From assembly GCA_938044055.1 (NCBI GenBank), contig CALIQO010000464.1, forward strand, positions 1 to 8,941: 8,941 nt of DNA. Reading direction: 5' to 3'. Source of the stretch: an uncultured Saprospiraceae bacterium. Its GTDB lineage: Bacteria; Bacteroidota; Bacteroidia; Chitinophagales; Saprospiraceae. Position numbers and translations under genes: made by a program. Numbering within the stretch: position 1 is the first letter of the stretch; the number at the start of each line of letters is the position of its first letter. The notes under the pieces are model-generated. The model worked only from the letters and a program-made list of their open reading frames with translations. It was not told the origin of the DNA and did not search any database. Positions 1-5,907 of the stretch are shown piece by piece.

Positions 1-110
1 GGTGCTTTACTTAAGTTTTTCACATTACAAGAAGACAAGGTATAAATCCCTCCTACTGTTACTATTGCTGATTCTTTTATGAATTGTCTTCTGTTCTTAT
101 TACGTGTCAT
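1..110 (-). CDS. Tat-exported lipoprotein, N-terminal fragment (gene runs off left edge)
   Basis: Only the first 36 codons are in the window, read leftward from an ATG at 110-108. The peptide has a twin-arginine motif (N-R-R-Q-F-I-K, residues 6-12), a short hydrophobic stretch and a lipobox L-S-S-C ending at Cys28. This is a Tat signal joined to a lipoprotein signal, so the protein is probably folded, perhaps with a cofactor, before export and then lipid-anchored. The ATG overlaps the stop of the upstream DUF1080 gene as ATGA, which implies one operon and translational coupling. In Bacteroidota, N-termini like this next to DUF1080 genes often belong to Gfo/Idh/MocA oxidoreductases or TIM-barrel sugar epimerases. 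The catalytic part is outside the window, so the enzyme class is a guess; the export signal is clear. Confidence 0.75.
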   Translation of the reverse strand, partial: MTRNKNRRQFIKESAIVTVGGIYTLSSCNVKNLSKA

Positions 111-916
111 AGTAGCTTTTTAATTTTTATATTCTTAAACCATAGCGGACTATCATGATCTTGTAAGCAGATGTAGCCCGTCTTGAATGTTCCATACTTT
201 TCGTTATTATTCCACTTTCCTTTTGCCTTTCTTTCATTCCAGTCATCAGACCATGGAACGAAACTGAGAAGCAATTGGCCATTAAGCCAGTGCTCAACTT
301 TCTCTTCCGTGAATATTATTTTAGTTGAATTCCACTCACCTGCTGGATTTAATTTTTTCTTGCTTTCATCTGCTCTGTACATTGCATAGTCAGCTCCTGT
401 GCTCTGCAGCGGATGTAATTGCGATGGATTCTCATAGCCTAGACTTGTATTATACGCAGTAAGATCATGCATAGAAGCATAATTTTCATCGTCGATCAAC
501 TGGTATTCTGGGGCCGTCTCATAGGGTCCGCTATAACCTTCTTGCACATGATATAAGATGCCGCTATTTCCTCCTGGAGGAATCTTCCACTCAACATGTA
601 ACTCAAAGTTATCATACTTTTCTGCAGCATATATAATGTCTTTTCCTCCTTCATATTCTTTCTCGACTTTTCGATCTACGTCAAATGTCAGTACCCCTTC
701 CTTTATAACCCAGTTAGGCGGAAGTTCCTCTGCATTGTAACCTCTCCACCCATCAGTACTTGATCCATCGAAAAGATAGGTCCATTCATGCTCTATTGTG
801 TTTTCAACAGAAGATGCCACTGAAAGATTTTCTCCAGAATTACTGGTAGAATCAGAACTGGGCTTGCAACCTATAATCAACGCTGGCAATAGGATTAAAA
901 CATAAAAGTTTTTCAT
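107..916 (-). CDS. DUF1080 (3-keto-disaccharide hydrolase family) lipoprotein
   Basis: A 269-residue protein with a lipoprotein signal (hydrophobic residues 4-15, lipobox L-I-I-G-C with Cys17), a Ser/Thr/Asn-rich linker to about residue 43, then one DUF1080 domain filling the rest. Visible family hallmarks are FDGSSTDGW (49-57), GNSGILYHV (116-124), PEYQLIDDENY (136-146), GEWNSTKI (193-200), VEHWLNG (207-213) and the closing Q-D-H-D-S-P-L-W-F-K-N-I-K-I run (252-265). The fold is a concanavalin-like beta sandwich; characterised members cleave 3-keto-glycosides produced by a partner oxidoreductase. It probably acts in the periplasm or at the cell surface. It is the first visible gene of a leftward operon and overlaps the next gene by four bases, which fits a two-step sugar-processing pair. 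The ATG at 916-914 lies directly before the signal peptide. Family assignment is secure; the substrate is unknown. Confidence 0.92.
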   Translation of the reverse strand: MKNFYVLILLPALIIGCKPSSDSTSNSGENLSVASSVENTIEHEWTYLFDGSSTDGWRGYNAEELPPNWVIKEGVLTFDVDRKVEKEYEGGKDIIYAAEKYDNFELHVEWKIPPGGNSGILYHVQEGYSGPYETAPEYQLIDDENYASMHDLTAYNTSLGYENPSQLHPLQSTGADYAMYRADESKKKLNPAGEWNSTKIIFTEEKVEHWLNGQLLLSFVPWSDDWNERKAKGKWNNNEKYGTFKTGYICLQDHDSPLWFKNIKIKKLL

Positions 917-1035
917 AAGTCATTTTGATAATGAGGTACAACAAGTTCTTAATTTAATCTTTAAAGTGAATATATCCATGTAATTCTATATTTATCTCGC
1001 TTTAAGCAAATGTCTTATATTAGTCCTTTAATAAT
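917..1035. promoter_or_regulatory. divergent intergenic region between DUF1080 and SRPBCC genes
   Basis: This 119-base AT-rich gap separates two divergent starts and must hold the promoter of each unless transcription enters from elsewhere. I found no convincing Bacteroidota promoter (TTTG, about 19-21 bases, TAnnTTTG) on either strand and no Shine-Dalgarno sequence before either ATG. Confidence 0.4.
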
Positions 1036-1488
1036 ATGCCTATGAAATACGAGATCTCCATAGAAATCAATAAGCCCATTGAAGATGTTATCCGGGCATT
1101 TGACAATGCAGACAACTTAAAAAGATGGCAGCCAACTTTAGAGTCTGTTACTTTTATATCTGGAAATCCCGGTGAAGCAGGAAGTGAGACTAAACTGGTT
1201 TATAATGAAGGGAAAGGGAAAATTGAGTTGATAGAAAAAATTACAGAAAACAGATTACCAGAATACTTTGCAGCTACTTATGCCTCAAAGACAACGACCA
1301 CTTATAATAAAAATTGGTTCGAAGCCATAGAGGAAAATAAAACTTTATGGACAACGCACACAGAGGTTATATTCAATGGCTTTCTTAAGTACCTCGCTCC
1401 ACTCATGAAAAAACATATGAAAAAAACCAGCGAGGTGTTTTTAACCAACTTCAAGATCTTCGCTGAAGGAAGAATTCAACCATCCTAG
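1036..1488 (+). CDS. SRPBCC (START/polyketide cyclase-like) family protein
   Basis: A 150-residue soluble protein with no signal peptide. Its layout is that of the SRPBCC/Bet v1-like helix-grip fold: a first strand (residues 4-10), the motif I-N-K-P-I-E-D-V-I-R-A-F-D with a helix (11-23), the typical L-K-R-W-Q-P segment (28-33), a G-x-x-G-E-A-G-S-E-T-K-L beta hairpin (43-54), a run of strands to about 113, and a long amphipathic C-terminal helix (about 117-145). The family binds hydrophobic ligands in a deep cavity; here the ligand is unknown. A second ATG six bases downstream (Met3) could also be the start. The gene converges on the TspO gene and its TAG stop lies in the palindrome CTAG, which is also the TspO stop. 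The fold call is fairly sure; no specific function can be given. Confidence 0.8.
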   Translation: MPMKYEISIEINKPIEDVIRAFDNADNLKRWQPTLESVTFISGNPGEAGSETKLVYNEGKGKIELIEKITENRLPEYFAATYASKTTTTYNKNWFEAIEENKTLWTTHTEVIFNGFLKYLAPLMKKHMKKTSEVFLTNFKIFAEGRIQPS

Positions 1489-1955
1489 TTTAAAACAACG
1501 ATATAGTAGTTGAGTGCAGTTGCGAATGATACCCACATAAGATATGGAATCAGTAAATAGGAAGCATATGGATTGATCCTATGAAAACGGATGACCATAT
1601 AACTTATCATCAACCATAAAATTACTATTATAGCCAGCGCATATATCGGAACCATAATTCCAAAAAATACGATGGACCACATTCCATTGAGTACCAAGTG
1701 CGCACAGAAAATACGAATGCTCCCTCCGATATCTTTTCCTTCTGTTGCAGCTTGCCACACCAGTGCTATGGATATACCCATCATAATATAAAGTGCAGTC
1801 CATACTGGTGCGAAAATCCAATTAGGAGGATTAAAACTGGGCTTACTTAATGTGGTATACCATGAATCAATTCCGCTTGATGTAGCGAATCCCGCCAGAA
1901 ATCCTACAAGAAGGCATACACCTGAACATATAAAAATCTTTTTCGTCAATGTCAT
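1485..1955 (-). CDS. tspO: TspO/MBR family tryptophan-rich sensory protein
   Basis: A 156-residue membrane protein, the usual length for the TspO/MBR (peripheral benzodiazepine receptor) family, with five hydrophobic helices at about residues 7-27, 46-69, 82-102, 104-124 and 131-154. Family hallmarks are the W-Y-x-x-L-x-K-P-S-F-N-P-P-N-W segment (32-46) followed by F-A-P-V-W-T-A-L-Y (48-56), L-N-x-x-W-S-x-x-F-F-G (89-99), and the last helix L-L-I-P-Y-L-x-W-V-S-F-A-T-A-L-N (134-149). Members bind porphyrins, haem or other tetrapyrroles and are linked to oxidative and light stress. The neighbouring SRPBCC gene meets it tail to tail with a four-base overlap, so the two are not in one operon. The ATG at 1955-1953 directly precedes the first helix. 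Family assignment is secure; the physiological ligand is not known from sequence. Confidence 0.93.
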   Translation of the reverse strand: MTLTKKIFICSGVCLLVGFLAGFATSSGIDSWYTTLSKPSFNPPNWIFAPVWTALYIMMGISIALVWQAATEGKDIGGSIRIFCAHLVLNGMWSIVFFGIMVPIYALAIIVILWLMISYMVIRFHRINPYASYLLIPYLMWVSFATALNYYIVVLN

Positions 1956-2062
1956 ATATCGCTATTGTATCTTTCTAAACACTGCTTTACCTATTAAAGG
2001 TTTAAAACCCACTACATTGTTATGCATAATTCCTTAGAAGAAACGGTGTGATTTAGAAAGTT

Positions 2063-2102
2063 ATGACTAATTTTTGAGCAAGTTGGTCAAAATGACTGAT
2101 TT
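2063..2102 (+). repeat. 11-base direct repeat ATGACTRATTT, two copies 29 bases apart
   Basis: Copies lie at 2063-2073 and 2092-2102 and differ at one base (A or G). They fall in the gap between the divergent tspO and ydeI-type genes. The second copy overlaps the candidate -7 element, so an operator role is possible but unproven; in AT-rich DNA a chance match is also possible. Confidence 0.4.
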
Positions 2103-2103
2103 G
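2073..2103 (+). promoter_or_regulatory. candidate Bacteroidota-type promoter for the YdeI-family gene
   Basis: TTTG at 2073-2076 is followed after 19 bases by CTGATTTG (2096-2103). The spacing fits the Bacteroidota sigma factor consensus TTTG / TAnnTTTG, but the leading TA of the -7 element is missing. Transcription would start near 2110, about 30 bases before the ATG. This is a weak call from pattern only. Confidence 0.3.
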
Positions 2104-2139
2104 CCCTGAATTCCGATCAATTATTTAAATCTTTATAAT

Positions 2140-2628
2140 ATGTTATTGAAAAACTTGCTTGTCATTAAATTCGAAAAATGGAACATGCATGCCATTATTC
2201 TTCCACCAGAGTCCTTAGAAAAACATGGACTAAAGATTAAGGATAGAATTGTTGCTTCATTTGACAATGGCAATCAACTGCAGTGTGCTATTGTATCGCT
2301 TGAAAAGAATCAGAAAGGAATAATGCTAGGAAAACACTTCCTTGAAAAATCTGAACTCTCGCCTGGGCAAGAAGTAAGTCTAGAAATAAAAAAAGATGTC
2401 AGTGAATATGGTATGCCCATGCCGATTGAGCTTTCAGAGGTGTTATCGACAGACGATGAAGGTAGCCTAGGGTTCGATGCCCTTACCCCAGGAAAAAAAC
2501 GATCCATCATGTATTTTATAGAAAAAGCCAAGCAATTAGACACACGTATAACACGGGCACTACTGGTCGTAGAGAACATAAAGATGGGCTATACCCATCC
2601 TCGTGATCTTACAAGGAAACATGGATAA
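2140..2628 (+). CDS. YdeI/OmpD-associated family protein (DUF1905 plus OmdA-like C-terminus)
   Basis: A 162-residue cytoplasmic protein without signal or membrane segment. Residues about 6-85 look like the DUF1905 beta-barrel (F-E-K-W-N-M-H-A-I-I-L-P-P near the start, then alternating short strands). The C-terminal part (about 95-150) carries the OmdA/YdeI signature L-T-P-G-K-K-R-S-I-M-Y-F-I-E-K-A-K (115-131), followed by a T-R-I-T-R-A segment (135-140), close to the family pattern of a P-G-K-R-R-S motif, a helix, and a T-R-x-x-R motif. The family is named after E. coli YdeI and is sometimes annotated as bacteriocin-protection protein; its biochemical role is not established. The start is the first ATG after an AT-rich leader with no Shine-Dalgarno sequence. 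It converges on the T9SS cargo gene, with 3 bases between the stops. Confidence 0.75.
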   Translation: MLLKNLLVIKFEKWNMHAIILPPESLEKHGLKIKDRIVASFDNGNQLQCAIVSLEKNQKGIMLGKHFLEKSELSPGQEVSLEIKKDVSEYGMPMPIELSEVLSTDDEGSLGFDALTPGKKRSIMYFIEKAKQLDTRITRALLVVENIKMGYTHPRDLTRKHG

Positions 2629-2631
2629 AAC

Positions 2632-3582
2632 CTACTTCTTAACGAAGTGCATGGATCTCACTTTGTTATCCATTCTATACTGGAAAAAATAATGCCCAGG
2701 AATCCAATCCGAAGCATCAATCTGATCTTCAGATCGAGGGTTCTTCTTTTGAAGAATAATTTTTCCGCTTGAGTCTATGATGTACAATTCATTGATATCA
2801 TTCTCCACAGAACGATAATTCAAGGCGTTGTCTACGATAGAGGGAAAAATATTAACCGCTTCTTCTTGCACTATGTCTCCGGTACTAGAGGTCATCGGCT
2901 CAAATGTTATGTTGTCAACAGTAAAATAACCATCTGGATTCTCTTCTACGTTAGAATCTACAACTACCTCCATATATACAGAGTCACCCGATGCCTCTAC
3001 TCCATCATTAAGAACCATATCAATGGTAAAGTCTATGTAATCAGGAATGTCTGTATCGGCAATCGCAAGTACTCGTGCCCAGGCAGCCAATGTATCAAAT
3101 TCAACAGCTCCAACATCAAGGAAACCAAGGTTTCGGTGGGTAATTATGAAAATATCTAAACTATCTCTTCTAGTGGTGGAATGTTTCAATCGAAAATTAG
3201 CAGTCACTGGTGTAGAGCCACATTTTCCAACCATAGCTATATCTGCTGTTCTATCTTTATCATTACCAGACATTCTTATGGCGAAATCTCCAGAGTCTGC
3301 ATCATCTACTTGAGCAACTCCGAATAAAGCCAACGATTTTTCAATATCAGTTAATGTTGTCGATTCAGCTATTGATGTAATATAGTCAATAGAATCTCTA
3401 AGTCTCGCATATCTAAAAACCAAGATTCCATCAGGCAACATCAATGTGCCTTCTTCAAATCCTGGAGGAATCTGAGCCGATACATCTGTCCACATTTCGA
3501 AATCTCCTACTTCGAAGTCACATTGTGCATAAGAAGTAATGGATAAAAGACACACCAAAAAACTAAAGTAAAAATGCTTCAT
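2632..3582 (-). CDS. secreted protein with T9SS type A C-terminal sorting domain, N-terminal region unrecognised
   Basis: With the start placed at the ATG at 3582-3580 the protein has 316 residues and a typical signal peptide (M-K-H-F, hydrophobic core 4-18, cleavage near Ala19-Gln20). An ATG eight codons upstream (3606) is also open but would add a charged stretch before the signal, so I reject it. Mature residues about 21-229 form an unrecognised, probably all-beta region: D-F-E-V-G-D-F-E-M-W (22-31), a G-D-F-A-I-R-M strand (98-104), two cysteines (Cys21, Cys121), and a closing D-N-I-T-F-E-P strand (223-229). This layout resembles jelly-roll carbohydrate-binding modules of Bacteroidota, but that is inference. 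Residues about 243-316 are the sorting domain (I-F-P-S start, L-Y-I-I-D-S-S-G-K-I, G-H-Y-F-F-Q, closing F-V-K-K), which directs passage across the outer membrane. No enzyme motif is visible. Confidence 0.85.
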   Translation of the reverse strand: MKHFYFSFLVCLLSITSYAQCDFEVGDFEMWTDVSAQIPPGFEEGTLMLPDGILVFRYARLRDSIDYITSIAESTTLTDIEKSLALFGVAQVDDADSGDFAIRMSGNDKDRTADIAMVGKCGSTPVTANFRLKHSTTRRDSLDIFIITHRNLGFLDVGAVEFDTLAAWARVLAIADTDIPDYIDFTIDMVLNDGVEASGDSVYMEVVVDSNVEENPDGYFTVDNITFEPMTSSTGDIVQEEAVNIFPSIVDNALNYRSVENDINELYIIDSSGKIILQKKNPRSEDQIDASDWIPGHYFFQYRMDNKVRSMHFVKK

Positions 3583-3673
3583 ATACCTTGATTTTATTGA
3601 AGACAAGATCTTCGTTTTAGAAATAGCAGAGATTTTAAACCTCTCCTTAAGAAAGTAAATTCGACTTCTCTAT

Positions 3674-3705
3674 CCAAGATAAGACATAAACTATACTATG
3701 ACAAT
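3674..3705 (-). promoter_or_regulatory. candidate promoter for the T9SS cargo gene
   Basis: Read on the minus strand, ATTG (3705-3702) is followed after 20 bases by TATCTTGG (3681-3674), one base off TAnnTTTG. A start near 3667 would give a leader of roughly 85 bases. An SD-like AAGGAGAGG lies in this leader (around 3639-3650) but is about 60 bases from the chosen ATG and has no start codon close behind it. Confidence 0.3.
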
Positions 3706-3741
3706 CCATTCAATATCTTTTTATAATTCTTTAACTCTGAC

Positions 3742-3805
3742 AGACATTTTAGCGATTTATGGACGCAGAGTGTGTAATTCCATAAGACTTTATGTCAAAA
3801 TGTCT
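3742..3805. repeat. inverted and direct repeats upstream of htpG
   Basis: A perfect 9-base inverted repeat, AGACATTTT (3742-3750) and AAAATGTCT (3797-3805), encloses 46 bases. Interleaved with it are two copies of TAATTCNNTAAG (3775-3786 and 3806-3817) with a 31-base period. The 281-base gap holds no gene I can support, so these are candidate regulator sites for htpG or the divergent gene. There is no CIRCE element (TTAGCACTC-N9-GAGTGCTAA) here. Confidence 0.4.
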
Positions 3806-3863
3806 TAATTCTGTAAGTGGTACATCATTTGCCGAAAGGCATGTATAACTAATTAAAATAGCC

Positions 3864-5729
3864 ATGCAGAAAGGAAACATCTCGGTTCAAACCGAAAACA
3901 TCTTTCCGATAATTAAAAAATTCCTATACTCTGACCAGGAAATATTCTTGCGAGAATTAATCTCCAATGCCGTAGACGCAACTTCAAAAATCAAGACACT
4001 TCACGCTAGAGGAGATTTCAAGGGAGACCTAGGAGATCTTATAATCGACATTACCTTAGACAAAGAAAACAAGACGCTTACCATCTCTGATAGTGGGATA
4101 GGGATGACGGAAGCTGAAGTTATGAAATACTTGAATCAGGTGGCATTCTCATCCGCTGAGGATTTTCTTAAAAAGTATAAAGATGAAGCAAGCATCATAG
4201 GACACTTCGGTCTAGGTTTCTATTCTGCTTTTATGGTAGCAGAAAAAGTGGAAGTTGTTTCTAAGTCATACAAGAAGTCCTCTCCGGTAAAGTGGACTTG
4301 TGATGGAAACCCAGAATTCACCTTAGAAAAAGGAGAGCGTAAGGGAAGAGGTACAGATATCATCCTCCACATCGAGGAAGATTCTGTAGAGTTTCTAGAG
4401 AAAGAAAGAATCCAGTCCTTGCTAGACAAGTACTGTAAGTTTCTGCCTGTTGTCATCCGATTCGGAACCAAGACTGAATATGAAACAGAAGGAGAAGGGG
4501 ACGATCAGAAGACGATTGAAAAGGAAGTGGACAACATCATCAACAATCCACATCCTGCCTGGAAAAAAAGACCTAACAATCTCAAGGAAGAAGATTATAA
4601 AGCTTTCTATAAGGAGTTGTACCCATTTTCTCAACCTCCTTTATTCTGGATTCACTTGAATATAGACTATCCCTTTAACTTGACAGGAATTCTATATTTT
4701 CCGAAGCTTAGCAACAGCATAGAACTCCAGAAAAACAAGATTCAATTATACAGCAATCAAGTATACGTCACCGATGACGTAAAAGAAATAGTACCTGAGT
4801 TCTTAACTTTATTACACGGTGTAATCGACTCTCCTGACATTCCACTTAATGTCTCTAGATCATATCTACAGAGTGATGCCAATGTGCGAAAAATCACAGG
4901 TTACATTACCAAGAAAGTTGCGGAAAAACTCAACAATTTATTTAAGAAAGACAGAAAATCTTACGAAGAGAAGTGGTCTGACATAGGCACATTCGTCAAG
5001 TATGGTATGCTATCGGAAGAAAAATTCAACGACAGAGCTAAGAAGTTTGCCTTGTTGAAAAATATAGATGGAGCCTTTTTTACACTTGAGGAATACCAAG
5101 AAAAGATCAAAGCTGTTCAGACCGATAAGTATGATAAGAAAGTTATCATCTATTCTAACAATGTTAAGGAGCAATACGCTTACATTAAGTCTGCACAGAG
5201 TCTAGGATACGACGTACTAGAATTCGACAATGTGATCGACAATCACTTTATGCAACATCTAGAGCAGAAATTGGGTGATGTAACATTTGTCAGAGTTGAT
5301 TCTGATATTGCAGACAACCTTGTCCAAAAAGATGAAGTAAAAGAATCTGTACTGAGTGAGAAAGAACAAGAAAAAGTAAAAGAGATATTTACAAGTTCGC
5401 TCGGAGACTTAAAAGGTGGCCATATAGAAATGAAGGCGCTTTCTCCTAATGATCACCCTGTTCTGATAACAAAACCAGAATTCATGAGAAGGATGAAGGA
5501 GATGCAGGCGATGCAGGGCATGGATATGGGTATGCTTCCAGATTCTCATAATGTAGTCATCAACACCAATCATCCGCTGATTGCAGAAAAATTGGTTAAG
5601 ATGAAAAGCGCTGAGAAAAAAGAATCATTCGCTGATCACTTACACAAGCTGGCATTGTTGAACCAGAATATGCTAACTGGAGAGGAGCTGAATAGCTTCA
5701 TTCAGAAGAGTATAGAATATATGCAATAG
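3864..5729 (+). CDS. htpG: HtpG, bacterial Hsp90 molecular chaperone
   Basis: A 621-residue cytosolic chaperone of normal HtpG length. The N-terminal GHKL ATPase domain (about 1-200) has every expected motif: E-I-F-L-R-E-L-I-S-N-A-V-D-A (26-39, with catalytic Glu31 and Mg-binding Asn35), D-S-G-I-G-M-T (76-82), the lid ending G-H-F-G-L-G-F-Y-S-A-F (113-123), and G-R-G-T-D-I (161-166). The middle domain (about 235-500) carries the Bacteroidota-type Q-K-N-K-I-Q-L-Y (289-296) and the loop P-L-N-V-S-R (327-332), whose Arg332 contacts the ATP gamma-phosphate in the family. The C-terminal dimerisation domain (about 505-621) includes a methionine-rich helix (541-557). It refolds or remodels client proteins under heat and other stress. 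It is transcribed alone, from a gap with possible operator repeats, and ends at a strong terminator. No residue needed for ATPase activity is missing. Confidence 0.98.
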   Translation: MQKGNISVQTENIFPIIKKFLYSDQEIFLRELISNAVDATSKIKTLHARGDFKGDLGDLIIDITLDKENKTLTISDSGIGMTEAEVMKYLNQVAFSSAEDFLKKYKDEASIIGHFGLGFYSAFMVAEKVEVVSKSYKKSSPVKWTCDGNPEFTLEKGERKGRGTDIILHIEEDSVEFLEKERIQSLLDKYCKFLPVVIRFGTKTEYETEGEGDDQKTIEKEVDNIINNPHPAWKKRPNNLKEEDYKAFYKELYPFSQPPLFWIHLNIDYPFNLTGILYFPKLSNSIELQKNKIQLYSNQVYVTDDVKEIVPEFLTLLHGVIDSPDIPLNVSRSYLQSDANVRKITGYITKKVAEKLNNLFKKDRKSYEEKWSDIGTFVKYGMLSEEKFNDRAKKFALLKNIDGAFFTLEEYQEKIKAVQTDKYDKKVIIYSNNVKEQYAYIKSAQSLGYDVLEFDNVIDNHFMQHLEQKLGDVTFVRVDSDIADNLVQKDEVKESVLSEKEQEKVKEIFTSSLGDLKGGHIEMKALSPNDHPVLITKPEFMRRMKEMQAMQGMDMGMLPDSHNVVINTNHPLIAEKLVKMKSAEKKESFADHLHKLALLNQNMLTGEELNSFIQKSIEYMQ

Positions 5730-5737
5730 GCAATAGG
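5724..5737 (+). repeat. short tandem repeat CAATAGG x2 at the htpG stop codon
   Basis: Two exact copies of CAATAGG lie back to back, the first containing the htpG stop codon TAG. A second TAG follows in the second copy, out of the coding frame. It looks like a small replication-slippage duplication with no evident function. Confidence 0.5.
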
Positions 5738-5756
5738 CAAATCGCCATATAGATAA

Positions 5757-5791
5757 AAAAGGGTGTCATCATGTTGTGGTGACATCCTTTT
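5757..5791 (+). terminator. rho-independent terminator of htpG
   Basis: A 12-base-pair stem, AAAAGGGTGTCA (5757-5768) with TGACATCCTTTT (5780-5791), containing one G-T wobble pair, closes an 11-base loop. It lies 28 bases after the htpG stop. The T-run is built into the 3' arm and the A-run into the 5' arm, so it may terminate in both directions. It separates htpG from the haloperoxidase gene. Confidence 0.85.
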
Positions 5792-5847
5792 CTATGTATC
5801 GTAGTAAAAACCAGTTCCATCAATTTTAAATTTATATAACACTTCTC

Positions 5848-5880
5848 TTTCCTAGAATGATTAGGCATCATGTATCTTTA
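5848..5880 (+). promoter_or_regulatory. candidate promoter for the haloperoxidase gene
   Basis: TATCTTTA (5873-5880) matches the Bacteroidota -7 element TAnnTTTG at all but the last base. TTTC at 5848-5851, 21 bases upstream, is a poor match to the -33 TTTG. Transcription would begin about 20 bases before the ATG at 5908. The preceding terminator means this gene needs its own promoter, and this is the best candidate in the gap. Confidence 0.35.
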
Positions 5881-5907
5881 GGGCACATTAATTGAACCCT
5901 TAATATT

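Noticed and set aside
1999..2009. Small palindrome GGTTTAAAACC upstream of tspO
   Set aside because: Arms of only five bases in AT-rich DNA; no second copy or promoter near it that would support an operator.
2866..3313. Plus-strand open frames of 88-97 codons across the T9SS cargo gene
   Set aside because: They are antisense to a gene with clear signal and sorting domains, and have low-complexity compositions without motifs.
3583..3606. Upstream ATG at 3606 as start of the T9SS cargo gene
   Set aside because: It would place eight extra residues, two of them basic, before a signal peptide that is already complete from the ATG at 3582.
3628..3644. Near-palindrome AGAGATTTTAAACCTCT in the leader of the T9SS cargo gene
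   Set aside because: One mismatch and a weak AT core; nothing ties it to regulation beyond its position.
4220..4659. Three overlapping open frames (two antisense, one sense) of 69-83 codons inside htpG
   Set aside because: They lie within a well-conserved chaperone domain, show no recognisable protein features and are shadows of its codon pattern.
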